Positions 17,876 through 28,108 are shown, numbered from the stretch's first letter. The stretch is DNA of 64,000 nt from Dyadobacter pollutisoli (GCF_026625565.1 NZ_CP112998.1:4714501-4778500); one strand, 5' to 3'. Notes: a model not told the origin generated them from the letters alone. Numbers and translations are program-made.

Positions 17876-20344
17876 TCATTCGCTCCGTAACGACTTAATC
17901 GGGTTTGTCAATGCCGTTTTCAGGCTTTGCGCACATATGGTCAGCAGCGTGAGGGCGAGCAGCAGCAGCGGTGGCACCACGAACACAGCAATACCCAGGC
18001 CCATGTGAAAAGCATAGTTGTCCAGCCAGGCATTGGCGGTGAAATAAATGACCGGGATCGCTATTACCGATGCAATGCATACCAGTTGCACAAAGTCTCT
18101 GGAAATCAGCACCAACAATCCACTGACAGAAGCTCCGAGCACTTTCCGTATTCCTATTTCCTTGGTCCTTAGCCTGATGACGAAACTCGACAAACCCAGA
18201 AGCCCCATGCAGGCAACGATGATGGCCAGCACGGCAAACAGGCCAAATATGTTGCCTAGCCTGCTGTCGGCCTGGTATTGTCTGTTGAAATACTCATCAA
18301 GAAAAAAATACTCGAACGGATTTCCGGTGAACGCCTTTTTATAGAGCGCTTCAATGTCTGCGATTCCCTTTGCCGCGTCGGCACCTTTGAGATTGACTGA
18401 AATGTATTTCCATTCGGTTTTTGACGGGTAGTAGAACAGGATCGGGTCAAATTTCTCTTTCAATGACCTCTGGTGAAAATTTTTCACTACTCCCAAAATT
18501 TTGCAATGAATGTCGTCCTGCCCCAGCGTGAATTTGATATCCTGATTGACAGCTTCTTCAGCGGATTTGTATCCCAGTGATTTGACGATTTCTTCATTAA
18601 TGAGCACCTTGGTATTACCGTTCGCTTCCATTTTAGAACGATCATTCAATTCAAAATTCTTCCCGGCTACAAGTTCAATGTGATAGGTTGGGACAAAGCT
18701 CTCATCGATCTCCATCAGGTAGGTAGCATAGTTCTGCTTTTTGTCCTGATTGGCCCTTCTCACACCATTCCGGTATCTGATCATATTCCCCGGAATATCG
18801 GACGTGGCGGTGGCATTGAGGATGGAGGATATATTGCTGACCTCGGATTTGAAATAGGAATATTTTTCAAAAATCGTCGTATCCGAAATAACTGGTGCTT
18901 TGACAATGAGTACCTGATCCTTTTTATAGCCCAGGTTACCATTTCGCATATAATTGAACTGTTTGAAAACCACAAACGTAGACGCTATCAGGATAATGGA
19001 GAGTGCAAACTGGAACGACACCAGCACCCGTCTCAGCGAAATACCTGATTTGGATTGCACCATGAGGCCCTTCAATACTTTGGCCGGCAAAAATGACGAC
19101 AATACAAAAGCCGGATAAGCTCCTACCAGCAAAGCTCCTGAAACAAATACCAGCACAACAGTGATCCAGAACACAGGCTCGCCTCCCAAACCTGTCGAAA
19201 AGAAACCGGTACTGATTTCCTTTCCAATAAAATGATTGAAAAAGGGAGCAAAAACGGTAATGATGGCCACCGCAAGAATAAGTGCCAGGAAATTGATAAT
19301 GAACGATTCGAGAAGGAATTGCGTCACCAGCTGCTGCTTGACCGCGCCCACCACTTTCCTCAGCCCCACTTCCTTGGCCCGCTCCATTGATTTGGCCGTG
19401 GATAAGTTGATGTAGTTGATCCAGGCGATGAACAGGATAAATACACCGATGATCGCCAGAAAGTAAATTTCCTTCTGACTTCCATTGGCCTCGGCTTCTT
19501 TCAGATAATTGGATTTCAGGTGAATGTCGGTCAGGGGCTGCAAATGAAAAGTAGACCGAAAGTTCAGCTCCTTCATGATTTTTCCGAGGTACTTTTCGGT
19601 GAATGCGGGGAATTTGGCTTCGAGTTTTTTAACATCGGTACCCGGGGCGAGTACCACGTAATTATAAAATTCCGGCCAGGTCCATTCCGTAAATCCCCAG
19701 TTGTGGCCCACCGTTTCGAAGGACAGCAACATATCGAATTTAATGTGGGAGCTTTCGGGGATATCGGCAAAAACACCGGTCACTTTCATCGGCATCCGGC
19801 CATTCAGTTTCAACACTTTACCAATGGCCTCCTGGTTTCCAAAATACTTTTTTGCGGTGGTGGCAGAAACAACCAATGAGTTCGCGGCTGCCAGGCAAGT
19901 CTTTTTATCTCCTGAAATCAACGGATACGAAAATACATTGAAAAATGAGGCATCTGCAATGTAAATGCTGCCCTCATTGAATGTCCGCGGCTCGCCTTTT
20001 CCCTGTTCATAAGACATTGTCGAGGCATTCATGAACAGCGAGACGCCTACCAGCCGGGTGTAGTCGACCACCTCGGGGAAGTCAGCTTTCATCGCGGGAC
20101 CCAGCGCCGGGTGGTTGGCGGCTGTGGTCGGCACGTCGCTCATGCTACCCGAGTAAGAGATCGGGACGCGGTAAATATTTTCCGCATTTTTGTTAAACCT
20201 GTCGTAGCTTTTCTCGAAGTAAACGTATTGAAATACAAAAAAACAGGCAGCCATTCCCAGGGCCAGTCCAAAGATATTAATGGCTGAAAACGCCTTGTTC
20301 CTCCAAAGGTTCCGTCGGGCGATTTTGAAATAGTTTGAGAACAT
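17876..20344 (-). CDS. Permease P8: fused MacB/FtsX-type ABC transporter permease
   Basis: 822 residues, the longest full copy. Motifs KEVGLRKVVGA near residue 326 and KEIGIRKVLGA near 731. The segment before the second motif is FVIRLRT, not the usual TAEQRT. TM2 contains IAWINYINL with a tryptophan unusual among the copies. The C-terminus NPIKSLRSE has Ile for Val. TDIHLKSN before TM2 is shared with type III copies, so P8 may be a distant member of that group. Third gene of unit D, between repeats R6 and R5. Confidence 0.96.
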   Translation of the reverse strand: MFSNYFKIARRNLWRNKAFSAINIFGLALGMAACFFVFQYVYFEKSYDRFNKNAENIYRVPISYSGSMSDVPTTAANHPALGPAMKADFPEVVDYTRLVGVSLFMNASTMSYEQGKGEPRTFNEGSIYIADASFFNVFSYPLISGDKKTCLAAANSLVVSATTAKKYFGNQEAIGKVLKLNGRMPMKVTGVFADIPESSHIKFDMLLSFETVGHNWGFTEWTWPEFYNYVVLAPGTDVKKLEAKFPAFTEKYLGKIMKELNFRSTFHLQPLTDIHLKSNYLKEAEANGSQKEIYFLAIIGVFILFIAWINYINLSTAKSMERAKEVGLRKVVGAVKQQLVTQFLLESFIINFLALILAVAIITVFAPFFNHFIGKEISTGFFSTGLGGEPVFWITVVLVFVSGALLVGAYPAFVLSSFLPAKVLKGLMVQSKSGISLRRVLVSFQFALSIILIASTFVVFKQFNYMRNGNLGYKKDQVLIVKAPVISDTTIFEKYSYFKSEVSNISSILNATATSDIPGNMIRYRNGVRRANQDKKQNYATYLMEIDESFVPTYHIELVAGKNFELNDRSKMEANGNTKVLINEEIVKSLGYKSAEEAVNQDIKFTLGQDDIHCKILGVVKNFHQRSLKEKFDPILFYYPSKTEWKYISVNLKGADAAKGIADIEALYKKAFTGNPFEYFFLDEYFNRQYQADSRLGNIFGLFAVLAIIVACMGLLGLSSFVIRLRTKEIGIRKVLGASVSGLLVLISRDFVQLVCIASVIAIPVIYFTANAWLDNYAFHMGLGIAVFVVPPLLLLALTLLTICAQSLKTALTNPIKSLRSE

Positions 20345-20355
20345 ATGGGCTTCGC

Positions 20356-20457
20356 GCTATCGGCCTTCGGCAATCAGCTGTCGGCCTTTTTTATAACTAA
20401 GAAAAACTCTATTTCCAAAAAAAGCTGACGGCCGATGTTTGAAGGCCGACAGCCGCC
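20356..20457. repeat. Heptamer inverted-repeat element R6 (P9/P8 junction)
   Basis: Left arm GCTATCGGCCTTCGGCAATC...CTGTCGGCC plus T6; right arm AAAAAAAGCTGACGGCCG...AAGGCCGACAGCCG next to the P9 stop. Confidence 0.8.
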
Positions 20458-20458
20458 C

Positions 20459-22870
20459 CTACTCACTTTTTAAAGACTTCACCGGGTTCATTAATGCTGC
20501 TTTGATACTTTGGAAACTGATCGTGAATAATGCGATTGCGATGGCCGCCAGTCCCACTATTGCAAATGTCCAGGGACTCATTTCAACTTGGTAAGCAAAG
20601 TCTGCGAGCCATTTATCCATAGCATACCAAGCGGCTGGCGTGGCGATGGCTATTGCAATGAGCATTAGTTTTACAAAATCCCTGGAAAGCAACATCACAA
20701 TGCTGGCAACAGAGGCGCCCAGGACTTTTCTTACTCCGATTTCCTTCGTCCGTTGCTCCGAAATGAATGCGATCAATGCGAATAACCCAAGGCATGATAT
20801 CAAAATGGCAATACCCGAAAACACTGCCAGAATAGAAGAGACACGCGTTTCAGCCTTGTACATTTCGTCAAATTCCTGATCCAGAAAATGATACTCGAAG
20901 GGGCGCATCGGGAAGTTTTCTTTCCAGCTCTTTTTCAGCAATTCAATGGCTTGCGTCGATTCATTACCAGCAATTTTTACCATTACTTTTCCAAAATAAT
21001 TGTATTCAGGAATGATGGCAATGGGACTTATTTTTTCGTGTAGTGATCTGAAATGGAAGTCTTTGGCAACCGCTTTCACTGCTCCTTCCCGACCATTCAT
21101 ATTCACCATTTTTCCAATGGCCGTTGCTGTTGTCCAACCTAGTGCTTTTACGGCAGACTCATTGAGGATAAAGGCATATTTACGTAATGCAAAAGAATCG
21201 GCAGTCGCTTGCAAAATATCGGTGCTATTGAAATTTTGCCCGTCCAGGAGCTGCATGCCTAGCGTTGGCACAAAGTCCTTTTCCACCGGAATGGCGGTAA
21301 TGTTCATCTGGAAATTCTGCGGTTTGTCGCTGGCAGTGATGGTATAACCGCCCTGCACATTTACCGGAGAATCGTAGGAGGCAGTCACAGACTTAACGAT
21401 CGGACTGTTGAGCAGCTCGTTTTTCATTGCTTCCAGCTTCGTGGCCGAAATTCCGGATCCGACATCCATTACAATGATTTGCGAGGGATTAAGCCCGAGA
21501 TTTTTGTTTTGAATAAAACGAAGCTGCTGATTTGCAACGATCGTCCCGATGATAAAAAGGATTGAAATAGTAAACTGAAAAACGACCAGTGCGCTGCGCA
21601 AACCGCTTCCACTATTCGCGGCAAGCACTTTTCCTTTCAAAACCTTGATTGGCTCAAAACCTGAAAGCACCGCTGCCGGATAAAGCCCGGACAACAATGT
21701 TACGCCAATGGCCAATGCAAGCAGCAACAAGATCACAGAAGCGGATGGCCAGATACTGAACCCAAGCGTGTTTCCGGAAATGTTACTGATAATTGGGAAG
21801 CCAAAAAATGCGATGATAAGCCCTACTAAAATGGCCGTGACTGTGATCAGGCCGCATTCAAAAAGATACTGACGAAAAACCTGTGTCCTGGCAGCGCCCA
21901 TTACTTTGCGTACGCCTACCTCACGCGCCCGGACTGCGGAACGTGCTGTGACCAGATTAATGAAATTAATGCAGGCAATGATCAGGATGAGTAGCCCGAC
22001 GCCGGAGAGAATGTAAACGTATTTGTAATTGCCGGAAGCCTCCATACCAGCAGAAACATTGGAATAGAGGTGAATACGGTTAAATGCTTCCAGGCTCAGT
22101 CTCACTTTAGTGGACGGATCTTGTGGGTTATTCAGGTTTTTGGAAACGAATTGATCCACTTTCCCCTGTAAAGTTTCCACTTTTGCCTGCGGTTGCAACA
22201 ACAGGTAGGTGTAGTCGTTTGCGGAATCAAATGCCTCCGTTTTTGAGCGGGGCAATGTACTGTAACTTCCGAGCCAGTTGAATTTTATGTGTGAGTAGGA
22301 AGGAATATCGGCAATCACGCCTGTCACTTGCATCGTGAGCTTTTCATTCATGGTCACCGACTTCCCGATCGCACTTTCTGCGCCAAAATATTTACGGGCA
22401 GTCGTTTCGTCAATCACCACCGAATTGGGCTGGGCCAATGCCGTTGCCTGATCACCTTCGATAAATTCGGTTGGAAAAATCTTAAAGAATGATGCATCAG
22501 CAAAAAGTACCTTTTTTTCGTTGAACAGTGCGTCGTTATATTTTACGGCAACCGCTCCCCCGCCGCTGTAAGGATAAATGCGGACCGCTTCTTTGACTTC
22601 ACCGAATTCCCGGGCAAAAGCAGGTGCCACCGCCGTTGGCGTCACTGCCACATTAACCGGCTCGCTATCACCTGATTGGTAAAATAAATTAACCCTGACA
22701 ATGTGCTCCCCATTCGTTTGAAAGCGGTCATAGCGGACTTCATGAAGCACATAAGTGGCCAGCAAAAGAAAGCAGCCGATCCCCAGTGAAAGTCCTGTAA
22801 TACTGACAAACGAGTTGGTTTTGTACTTCCAGAGGTTTCGAACAGCGATTTTAAAATAATTTTTTAGCAT
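20459..22870 (-). CDS. Permease P9: fused MacB/FtsX-type ABC transporter permease (type III)
   Basis: 803 residues from the ATG at 22870. An ATG four codons upstream (22882, MSKH) is also in frame, but MLKNYFKIAVRNLWK aligns with the starts of the paralogs. Motifs REVGVRKVMGA near residue 320 and KEIGVRKVLGA near 710. It follows P10 after about 22 bp with no repeat between, so the two are almost certainly co-transcribed. Its last 75 bp of coding DNA are nearly identical to those of P10 (two differences seen by eye), although the rest has diverged widely. That is a sign of recombination or gene conversion at the 3' end. Confidence 0.95.
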   Translation of the reverse strand: MLKNYFKIAVRNLWKYKTNSFVSITGLSLGIGCFLLLATYVLHEVRYDRFQTNGEHIVRVNLFYQSGDSEPVNVAVTPTAVAPAFAREFGEVKEAVRIYPYSGGGAVAVKYNDALFNEKKVLFADASFFKIFPTEFIEGDQATALAQPNSVVIDETTARKYFGAESAIGKSVTMNEKLTMQVTGVIADIPSYSHIKFNWLGSYSTLPRSKTEAFDSANDYTYLLLQPQAKVETLQGKVDQFVSKNLNNPQDPSTKVRLSLEAFNRIHLYSNVSAGMEASGNYKYVYILSGVGLLILIIACINFINLVTARSAVRAREVGVRKVMGAARTQVFRQYLFECGLITVTAILVGLIIAFFGFPIISNISGNTLGFSIWPSASVILLLLALAIGVTLLSGLYPAAVLSGFEPIKVLKGKVLAANSGSGLRSALVVFQFTISILFIIGTIVANQQLRFIQNKNLGLNPSQIIVMDVGSGISATKLEAMKNELLNSPIVKSVTASYDSPVNVQGGYTITASDKPQNFQMNITAIPVEKDFVPTLGMQLLDGQNFNSTDILQATADSFALRKYAFILNESAVKALGWTTATAIGKMVNMNGREGAVKAVAKDFHFRSLHEKISPIAIIPEYNYFGKVMVKIAGNESTQAIELLKKSWKENFPMRPFEYHFLDQEFDEMYKAETRVSSILAVFSGIAILISCLGLFALIAFISEQRTKEIGVRKVLGASVASIVMLLSRDFVKLMLIAIAIATPAAWYAMDKWLADFAYQVEMSPWTFAIVGLAAIAIALFTISFQSIKAALMNPVKSLKSE

Positions 22871-22892
22871 GTGTTTTGACATAGTTTATATG

Positions 22893-25295
22893 TTACTCAC
22901 TTTTTAAAGACTTCACCGGGTTCATTAATGCTGCCTTGATACTCTGGAAACTGATCGTGAATAATGCGATCACAATCGATATCAGTGCTGCCGATGCAAA
23001 AACCCACCATTTAATCTCGGTATGATATGCAAAATCCTGCAACCAGCTATTCATGGCATACCAGGCAATGGGCGAGGCAATGACGATCGCAACGAGGACC
23101 AGTTTGAGAAAATCATTGGAAAGCAAAATCACGAGACTGGCAACCGACGCGCCAAGCACCTTGCGAACCCCTATTTCCTTGGTCCTGATCTCGGCCATAA
23201 ACATGGACAGACCTAACAAGCCAAGGCACGATATGAAAATAGCAATGCCTGCAAATATTCCAAAAAGCAGCTGCTGAGTTTGTTCCCGCGCATACAGCTG
23301 TCCGAATTTCTGATCCAGGAATTCGTAAGCGAATGGGCGGTCGGGAAAATGATTTTGCCATACAGATTCGATGTGCGCCAGCGCTTCTTTAATGTTGCCA
23401 CCCGAAATATGTATAGACATCCAGCCCATGCGGCCCGGCTGGGCAAACATGGCAATAGGCGCTACTTTTTGGTGTAATGATTCAAAGTGGTAGTCTTTGG
23501 TAACGCCAATAATCTGTCCGCGGATGTCCCCATAGCCAAACCTGTTTCCTACGGCATACGCAGGATTTTTCCAGCCCAAAAGTTTGACCGCAGTTTCATT
23601 GAGGACAAACCCACCCGTTTTATCTGTTGAAAAAGCACGTGAGAAATTCCTTCCCGCAGCCATTTCGATCTCATAGGCAGGGATAAAATCTTCATCCACC
23701 GATAATGACTTGATAGTGATATCGGTTGGCGCCATGGAATCTCCTTTCATAACATAGGCATCCCAGGAATCCAGTAACCTGCCCGAAGGAATCCGCGAGG
23801 AGCGGCCTACTTCGATAATGTTGCTATTGGCTTTCAGTTGTTGCTTAATGCTTTCATAGTTGATCGTAGAATCATTTCCGGCAGATAGCAGCACAACCTG
23901 GTCTTTGGAATAACCCAGTTTGTAATTTTTAATGTAACGCATTTGGTTATACACCACCGCAGTACTGATGATGAGCGCGACAGCAATGGCAAATTGGGTC
24001 ACTACGAGCACCTGACGCAGGTTTCCATTCTTCAATGCAGAGGCGATCTTACCTTTGAAAACGCTCAGCGGCTGAAACGACGTCATGAAAAATGCAGGAT
24101 AACTTCCTGCTATCAGCCCGGTAAACAATGTGATACCTACCACGATGGAAAGGAACACAGGATCCATCAGGGATTGGAATGAAAGCTGTTTTTGGGTAAA
24201 ATCATTCATGAAAGGCAGACATACGATCACCAGCACGATTGCAAAAAGCAGGGAAACCGAAACCAGCAAAATGGATTCGCTCAAAAACTGCCGGATCAAT
24301 TGATGACGCACCGCGCCTATCACTTTCCTCATGCCTACTTCCTTGGCCCGGGTTGCCGAACGCGCCGTGGCCAGGTTCATATAGTTGATGCAGGCAATAA
24401 TGAGTATAAAAATCGCAATGGCTGAAAAAAGGTATACGTATTGTATATCACCATTAGCCTCAATTTCGGAATCAAGATGTGAATGCAGGTGAATGTCCGT
24501 CAGCTTCATCAGGTTCAATACTGAGTAAGTTGAGGCTTTGGGATCAATATGACGGTTCTGGAATGCAGGAAATGCTTTGACCAGTTTTTGCACGTCGTAA
24601 TTTTTAGGCAGCAGCAGGAATGTTGAGAATGAGTTGTTCCCCCAGTTGGTTCTCAATCCTTCGGCTCCGTAAACGCGGTTGTCATTCAATGTCGAAAATG
24701 AGACCAGAAAATTGGGATGAAAATGTGATTGTGCCGGAAGCGGCTCAAAAACGCCGGTAATGGTGTAGTCAAACTGGTTATCCAGCCGCACGGTTTTACC
24801 GATCGGGCTTTCTTTGCCAAAATATTTTTCTGCCATCGGCCGCGAGAACATAATGGAAAATGGATTTTCCAAAGCTTTGTCCGGGTTGCCCTGCGTGACA
24901 TCAAAAGTGAATACTTTGAACACATTGGCTTCGGCAGCGAACATGTTTTCTTCATTGAATATCTTCTCGCCGTGCTTCACGAGTGCATCCACTTCCAACA
25001 ACCTCACTACCTGCTCTACCTCCGGAAAGTCCTGTTTCACGAGCGGGCCAAAAGGTGGCGCTGCGTGTCCCAGACGCAATGATTCGGTACCGTCTTTGGA
25101 AAGAAACGTTCTTGCCAGTCTGTAAATCCTGTCCGCATTCGCATGGTGACGGTCATAGCTCAGCTCATCTTTCACGTAGAGGGATAACAGCAGAAAACAG
25201 GCAAGCCCAATGGCTACACCTGCTATATTAATGAAGCTGAACGACTTGTGTTTCAACAGGTTTCGCAGCGCGATTTTAAGATAGTTTCTCAGCAT
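22893..25295 (-). CDS. Permease P10: fused MacB/FtsX-type ABC transporter permease (type III), first gene of unit D
   Basis: 800 residues from the ATG at 25295 (MLRNYLKIALRNLLKHK). A longer in-frame start at 25328 adds 11 residues not seen in the paralogs, and that ATG falls inside the predicted -24/-12 promoter, so it is unlikely. Motifs KEVGMRKVIGA near residue 320 and KEIGVRKVLGA near 707. TDIHLHSHLDSEIEANG before TM2 closely resembles P20 (TDIHLHSDRTSEINVNG). Unit D runs P10-P9-P8-P7-P6. The predicted leader is very short, about 17 nt. Confidence 0.95.
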   Translation of the reverse strand: MLRNYLKIALRNLLKHKSFSFINIAGVAIGLACFLLLSLYVKDELSYDRHHANADRIYRLARTFLSKDGTESLRLGHAAPPFGPLVKQDFPEVEQVVRLLEVDALVKHGEKIFNEENMFAAEANVFKVFTFDVTQGNPDKALENPFSIMFSRPMAEKYFGKESPIGKTVRLDNQFDYTITGVFEPLPAQSHFHPNFLVSFSTLNDNRVYGAEGLRTNWGNNSFSTFLLLPKNYDVQKLVKAFPAFQNRHIDPKASTYSVLNLMKLTDIHLHSHLDSEIEANGDIQYVYLFSAIAIFILIIACINYMNLATARSATRAKEVGMRKVIGAVRHQLIRQFLSESILLVSVSLLFAIVLVIVCLPFMNDFTQKQLSFQSLMDPVFLSIVVGITLFTGLIAGSYPAFFMTSFQPLSVFKGKIASALKNGNLRQVLVVTQFAIAVALIISTAVVYNQMRYIKNYKLGYSKDQVVLLSAGNDSTINYESIKQQLKANSNIIEVGRSSRIPSGRLLDSWDAYVMKGDSMAPTDITIKSLSVDEDFIPAYEIEMAAGRNFSRAFSTDKTGGFVLNETAVKLLGWKNPAYAVGNRFGYGDIRGQIIGVTKDYHFESLHQKVAPIAMFAQPGRMGWMSIHISGGNIKEALAHIESVWQNHFPDRPFAYEFLDQKFGQLYAREQTQQLLFGIFAGIAIFISCLGLLGLSMFMAEIRTKEIGVRKVLGASVASLVILLSNDFLKLVLVAIVIASPIAWYAMNSWLQDFAYHTEIKWWVFASAALISIVIALFTISFQSIKAALMNPVKSLKSE

Positions 25296-25323
25296 AAAAA
25301 TTGAGTTGTTCAGGGTTTTGGTT

Positions 25324-25417
25324 AACAAATTTGTGCCATTGACACAAAAAGCTAATAATCAACAATTTAACGCATTTATAATGTCCGATAACGGACATTC
25401 TTGTTCAGCGTTGTACG
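25324..25417 (-). promoter_or_regulatory. Unit D promoter: two enhancer palindromes plus sigma-54-like -24/-12
   Basis: Palindrome TGTCCGATAACGGACA at 25382-25397, then four bases, then a degenerate copy TGTTCAGCGTTGTACG at 25402-25417 (20-bp centre spacing). TGGCACAAATTTGTT at 25324-25338 on the minus strand has the best -24 (TGGCAC) of the five; its -12 reads TT instead of GC. The gap from -24 to the palindrome is 43 bp. Confidence 0.65.
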
Positions 25418-25423
25418 TAAAAA

Positions 25424-25456
25424 AGACTTGGCAAGTCTTTGAGACTTGCTAAGTCT
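25424..25456 (-). terminator. Intrinsic terminator of the outer-membrane receptor gene
   Basis: Stem AGACTTGGCAAGTCT paired with AGACTTGCTAAGTCT (14 of 15 pairs), 3-nt loop, and six T residues directly after it on the minus strand. It begins about 20 bp past the stop at 25479 and separates that gene from the unit D regulatory region. Confidence 0.8.
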
Positions 25457-25478
25457 ATCTAGGGGTGGTTATCGTTTG

Positions 25479-27923
25479 CTAATTTCCGCTTTGTACATCG
25501 TCGTTCCTGATACCTCTCTGGTTTTTCTTAATAGCAGCTTTCAGACGGCCAAATTTGTAGTTCAAGCTCAGATTGAATGACCGGAAGTAATCCCTTCGAT
25601 AATCAGTCTGGCTGAAATCCGGCCCCGACGTCTCCCGCCGGAAGTTTCTGAATTTGGTAAATGGGTTATTGGCTGCGGCCGAGAATGTTAATTTATCCTT
25701 GATCACGTCTTTGCTCACACTGAAGGCACAGCTGGTCATGGCATTACTGCTTCCCTGTAAATTAACATTGGGCCCATTCAGGTTCAGATTCGCATTCACT
25801 TTCCAGTCTTTAACCAGCCGGTAACCCGTGGATACCGAAACTTGCGACATAATGCCTTGATTCGTCACTGGAATGTTGTTTACAATTCCTTTCACTTTTC
25901 CATGGGCGGCTCTGGCATTCAGGCTGAAATTCCATTTTTTCGTGATCGGATAATTGACATTTAGCATGAGCATAATGAGACGCGCCGTACCGGTGTTCTC
26001 AAACGAATTCCGTGTGATGTTCGTTTCCGGGTCATAAACTGCCACTTGGAAGATAAGGTCACGAAAAGCTGTAACGCCAGTCCCAATATTGATAGATGCT
26101 TTTTTATTCAGGCTGTAAGTCAATTGAACGTCGTTAACAAATGCAGGTCGCAAGTTTGGATTCCCGGTTCTTTCGAAATTTGGGTTGGAGCGGTCGATAA
26201 ATGGATTTAGCTGCCAGATTCCAGGGCGCTGGATACGCTGCGAGTAACCCAGGTTCAATGCATTGTTATTCTTGAATTTACGGTTGATAGACATCGACGG
26301 GATCACGTTGAAATAGTTTTGCTTTACCTTTGAATCGGTAGAAATAAAGTCCGCGTCGACGACCGTTTGTTCAATGCGTACACCTCCTTTAAAAGACCAG
26401 TTTTTTAGGCTATATTGATAGGTATTGTAAACACCGAAGACGTTTTGAGTATTGTTGTACTTGTTGCTCATCCCGGGACTGATCTGATACCCGTTTGTCT
26501 CAGGATTAAAAACATCATATCGAAAATCACTGCGATTATCTCGCATAATGCCTTTTAAACCGGCCTCAATCGTCAGTTTTTTGACTGGATACACGATATC
26601 CACCTGAAAAGTCTGTTCCGAAAAACTTTGTGAATTGATCTGGCGGTAATCGGGCAGCCCGAAGTTGACCTGCTCCGAGATCGAGAGGTTACTGTTTTGC
26701 TTATTGTTATACCCAAAATAGCGATAAGAGAATGTCAGGAGCCTATTTTTATCCGCTTTTGAAGTCCGCTGAAAGTTGAGTGCTGCATCCATTCCGTTTC
26801 CATCCCCCCGGTTGTTGTTGTCAACCCGATATGCTTCCAGGATTTCACTGCTCCGGTTCAATCGGGACGTCTGATAACCTGAACCTTCTGACTTACTGCC
26901 ATTGATATTGAACTGCGCACTCAACAGGTTCAGCGTATCAATTTCGTAGCTGATTTCATAACCTATATAACCGTTTTTGTTGGCTGATTTCGCAAATCCA
27001 TTCTGATTCGTATTGGTTAGAGATTCCCCGAAAGTACTCCTACTCACTCTATTCAATGTTGATGGCGTGTTGTACTGGCTTCCACCGGCCATGGCAGTCA
27101 TTCCTATTTTCCCCAATTTGGCCGACACCGATCCGCCAAAACCAGGCCCGCCGATTGGAAACCGCTCGCTGACATTGATCGTACCATTGTAGCCGTTATC
27201 CACTTTTTTGTTGGTAATAATGTTGATAATCCCAGCCAACCCCTCCGCATCATATTTGGCAGGTGGCGTTGTGATCACCTCGATCCGCTCAATCGACGAC
27301 GCCGGCATGCTGCGCAACACTTCCTTATAACTTCTTTCGACCATACTGGACGGCTTGCCATTAATCAGGATCTTGAAATCCGCATTGCCTTTCAGATAAA
27401 CATTATCGTCAGCGTCTAGGGACAGAAATGGCACTTTCCGCATCATTTCCAATACGCTGTAAACTTTACTCTCGGGATCCGCCTGCAAGTCGTAGGTGAT
27501 CCGGTCCACCTCCTGTTTTACAATAGGTTTGACTGTGGTCACGGTTACTTCTTTTAGGCCTGTAACGCTCGGACTGATAGATATTGAGCCAAGATCAATG
27601 CTCTTTTTGGTACTGTCCGAAAGGTCCGCTATCACCGTTTTTGTCTGGTAACCTACCCCAACAATGACGATCGAATATTTCAGTGGTTTCAGGTTTTTAA
27701 ACACAAACGATCCATCGGTTTTGGTAAAATCAGCCTTGATCGCCGTGGTTTTATCAGTCATCAGATTGACAGTGATGTAGTCAAGCGCTTTCTTGTTTGA
27801 AGAATCGGCAACAATGCCGGATATCCGGCTACCAGTGTTGATAGTCTGTCCAAAAGACACGCGGCTCATGCACATGAGTCCGGAGAAGAGAATAGAAATG
27901 AAAATTAGGAGTAATGTTTTCAT
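25479..27923 (-). CDS. TonB-dependent-receptor-like outer membrane beta-barrel protein
   Basis: 814 residues from the ATG at 27923, which puts a normal signal peptide (MKTLLLIFISILFSG, ending near VSFGQ) at the N-terminus; in-frame ATGs at 27932 and 27962 would extend it. Order of parts: carboxypeptidase-regulatory-like beta-sandwich (about residues 30-115, ISGIVADSSNKKALDY and DGSFVFKNL), plug domain (about 140-250, with LINGKPSSM and IERIEVITTPPAKYDAEG), then a long barrel rich in alternating Tyr/Asn strands. I see no clear TonB box. It resembles the outer-membrane beta-barrel family found near signalling genes in Bacteroidota rather than a SusC, and no SusD partner follows. The substrate is unknown. 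A palindrome overlaps the promoter, and a strong hairpin lies after the stop. Confidence 0.88.
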   Translation of the reverse strand: MKTLLLIFISILFSGLMCMSRVSFGQTINTGSRISGIVADSSNKKALDYITVNLMTDKTTAIKADFTKTDGSFVFKNLKPLKYSIVIVGVGYQTKTVIADLSDSTKKSIDLGSISISPSVTGLKEVTVTTVKPIVKQEVDRITYDLQADPESKVYSVLEMMRKVPFLSLDADDNVYLKGNADFKILINGKPSSMVERSYKEVLRSMPASSIERIEVITTPPAKYDAEGLAGIINIITNKKVDNGYNGTINVSERFPIGGPGFGGSVSAKLGKIGMTAMAGGSQYNTPSTLNRVSRSTFGESLTNTNQNGFAKSANKNGYIGYEISYEIDTLNLLSAQFNINGSKSEGSGYQTSRLNRSSEILEAYRVDNNNRGDGNGMDAALNFQRTSKADKNRLLTFSYRYFGYNNKQNSNLSISEQVNFGLPDYRQINSQSFSEQTFQVDIVYPVKKLTIEAGLKGIMRDNRSDFRYDVFNPETNGYQISPGMSNKYNNTQNVFGVYNTYQYSLKNWSFKGGVRIEQTVVDADFISTDSKVKQNYFNVIPSMSINRKFKNNNALNLGYSQRIQRPGIWQLNPFIDRSNPNFERTGNPNLRPAFVNDVQLTYSLNKKASINIGTGVTAFRDLIFQVAVYDPETNITRNSFENTGTARLIMLMLNVNYPITKKWNFSLNARAAHGKVKGIVNNIPVTNQGIMSQVSVSTGYRLVKDWKVNANLNLNGPNVNLQGSSNAMTSCAFSVSKDVIKDKLTFSAAANNPFTKFRNFRRETSGPDFSQTDYRRDYFRSFNLSLNYKFGRLKAAIKKNQRGIRNDDVQSGN

Positions 27924-28072
27924 GGTGAACATTTTGAGTTGGCTAGTAGATGCAAAAGGCATAGGAATTCCGGTAAGAGATTGCGGCTCTTTTAAATACG
28001 TCGTTAAAATGGTGGCTTGCTTTTCCTTACTTCATGGGCATGGTATCACAGTTAGAAATCAAACTGACGATA

Positions 28073-28108
28073 CAAATGTATTCTAAGGTACTTTGTGATG
28101 CAAGGTAC
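28073..28108 (-). promoter_or_regulatory. Promoter and operator palindrome of the outer-membrane receptor gene
   Basis: On the minus strand TACATTTG (28073-28080) matches the Bacteroidota -7 box TAnnTTTG. CTTG 20 bp upstream fits a degenerate -33. Arms GTACTTTG (28088-28095) and CAAGGTAC (28101-28108) are complementary except for one pair around a 5-bp centre, so a dimeric repressor bound there would block the promoter. The leader would be about 140 nt. Confidence 0.5.
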
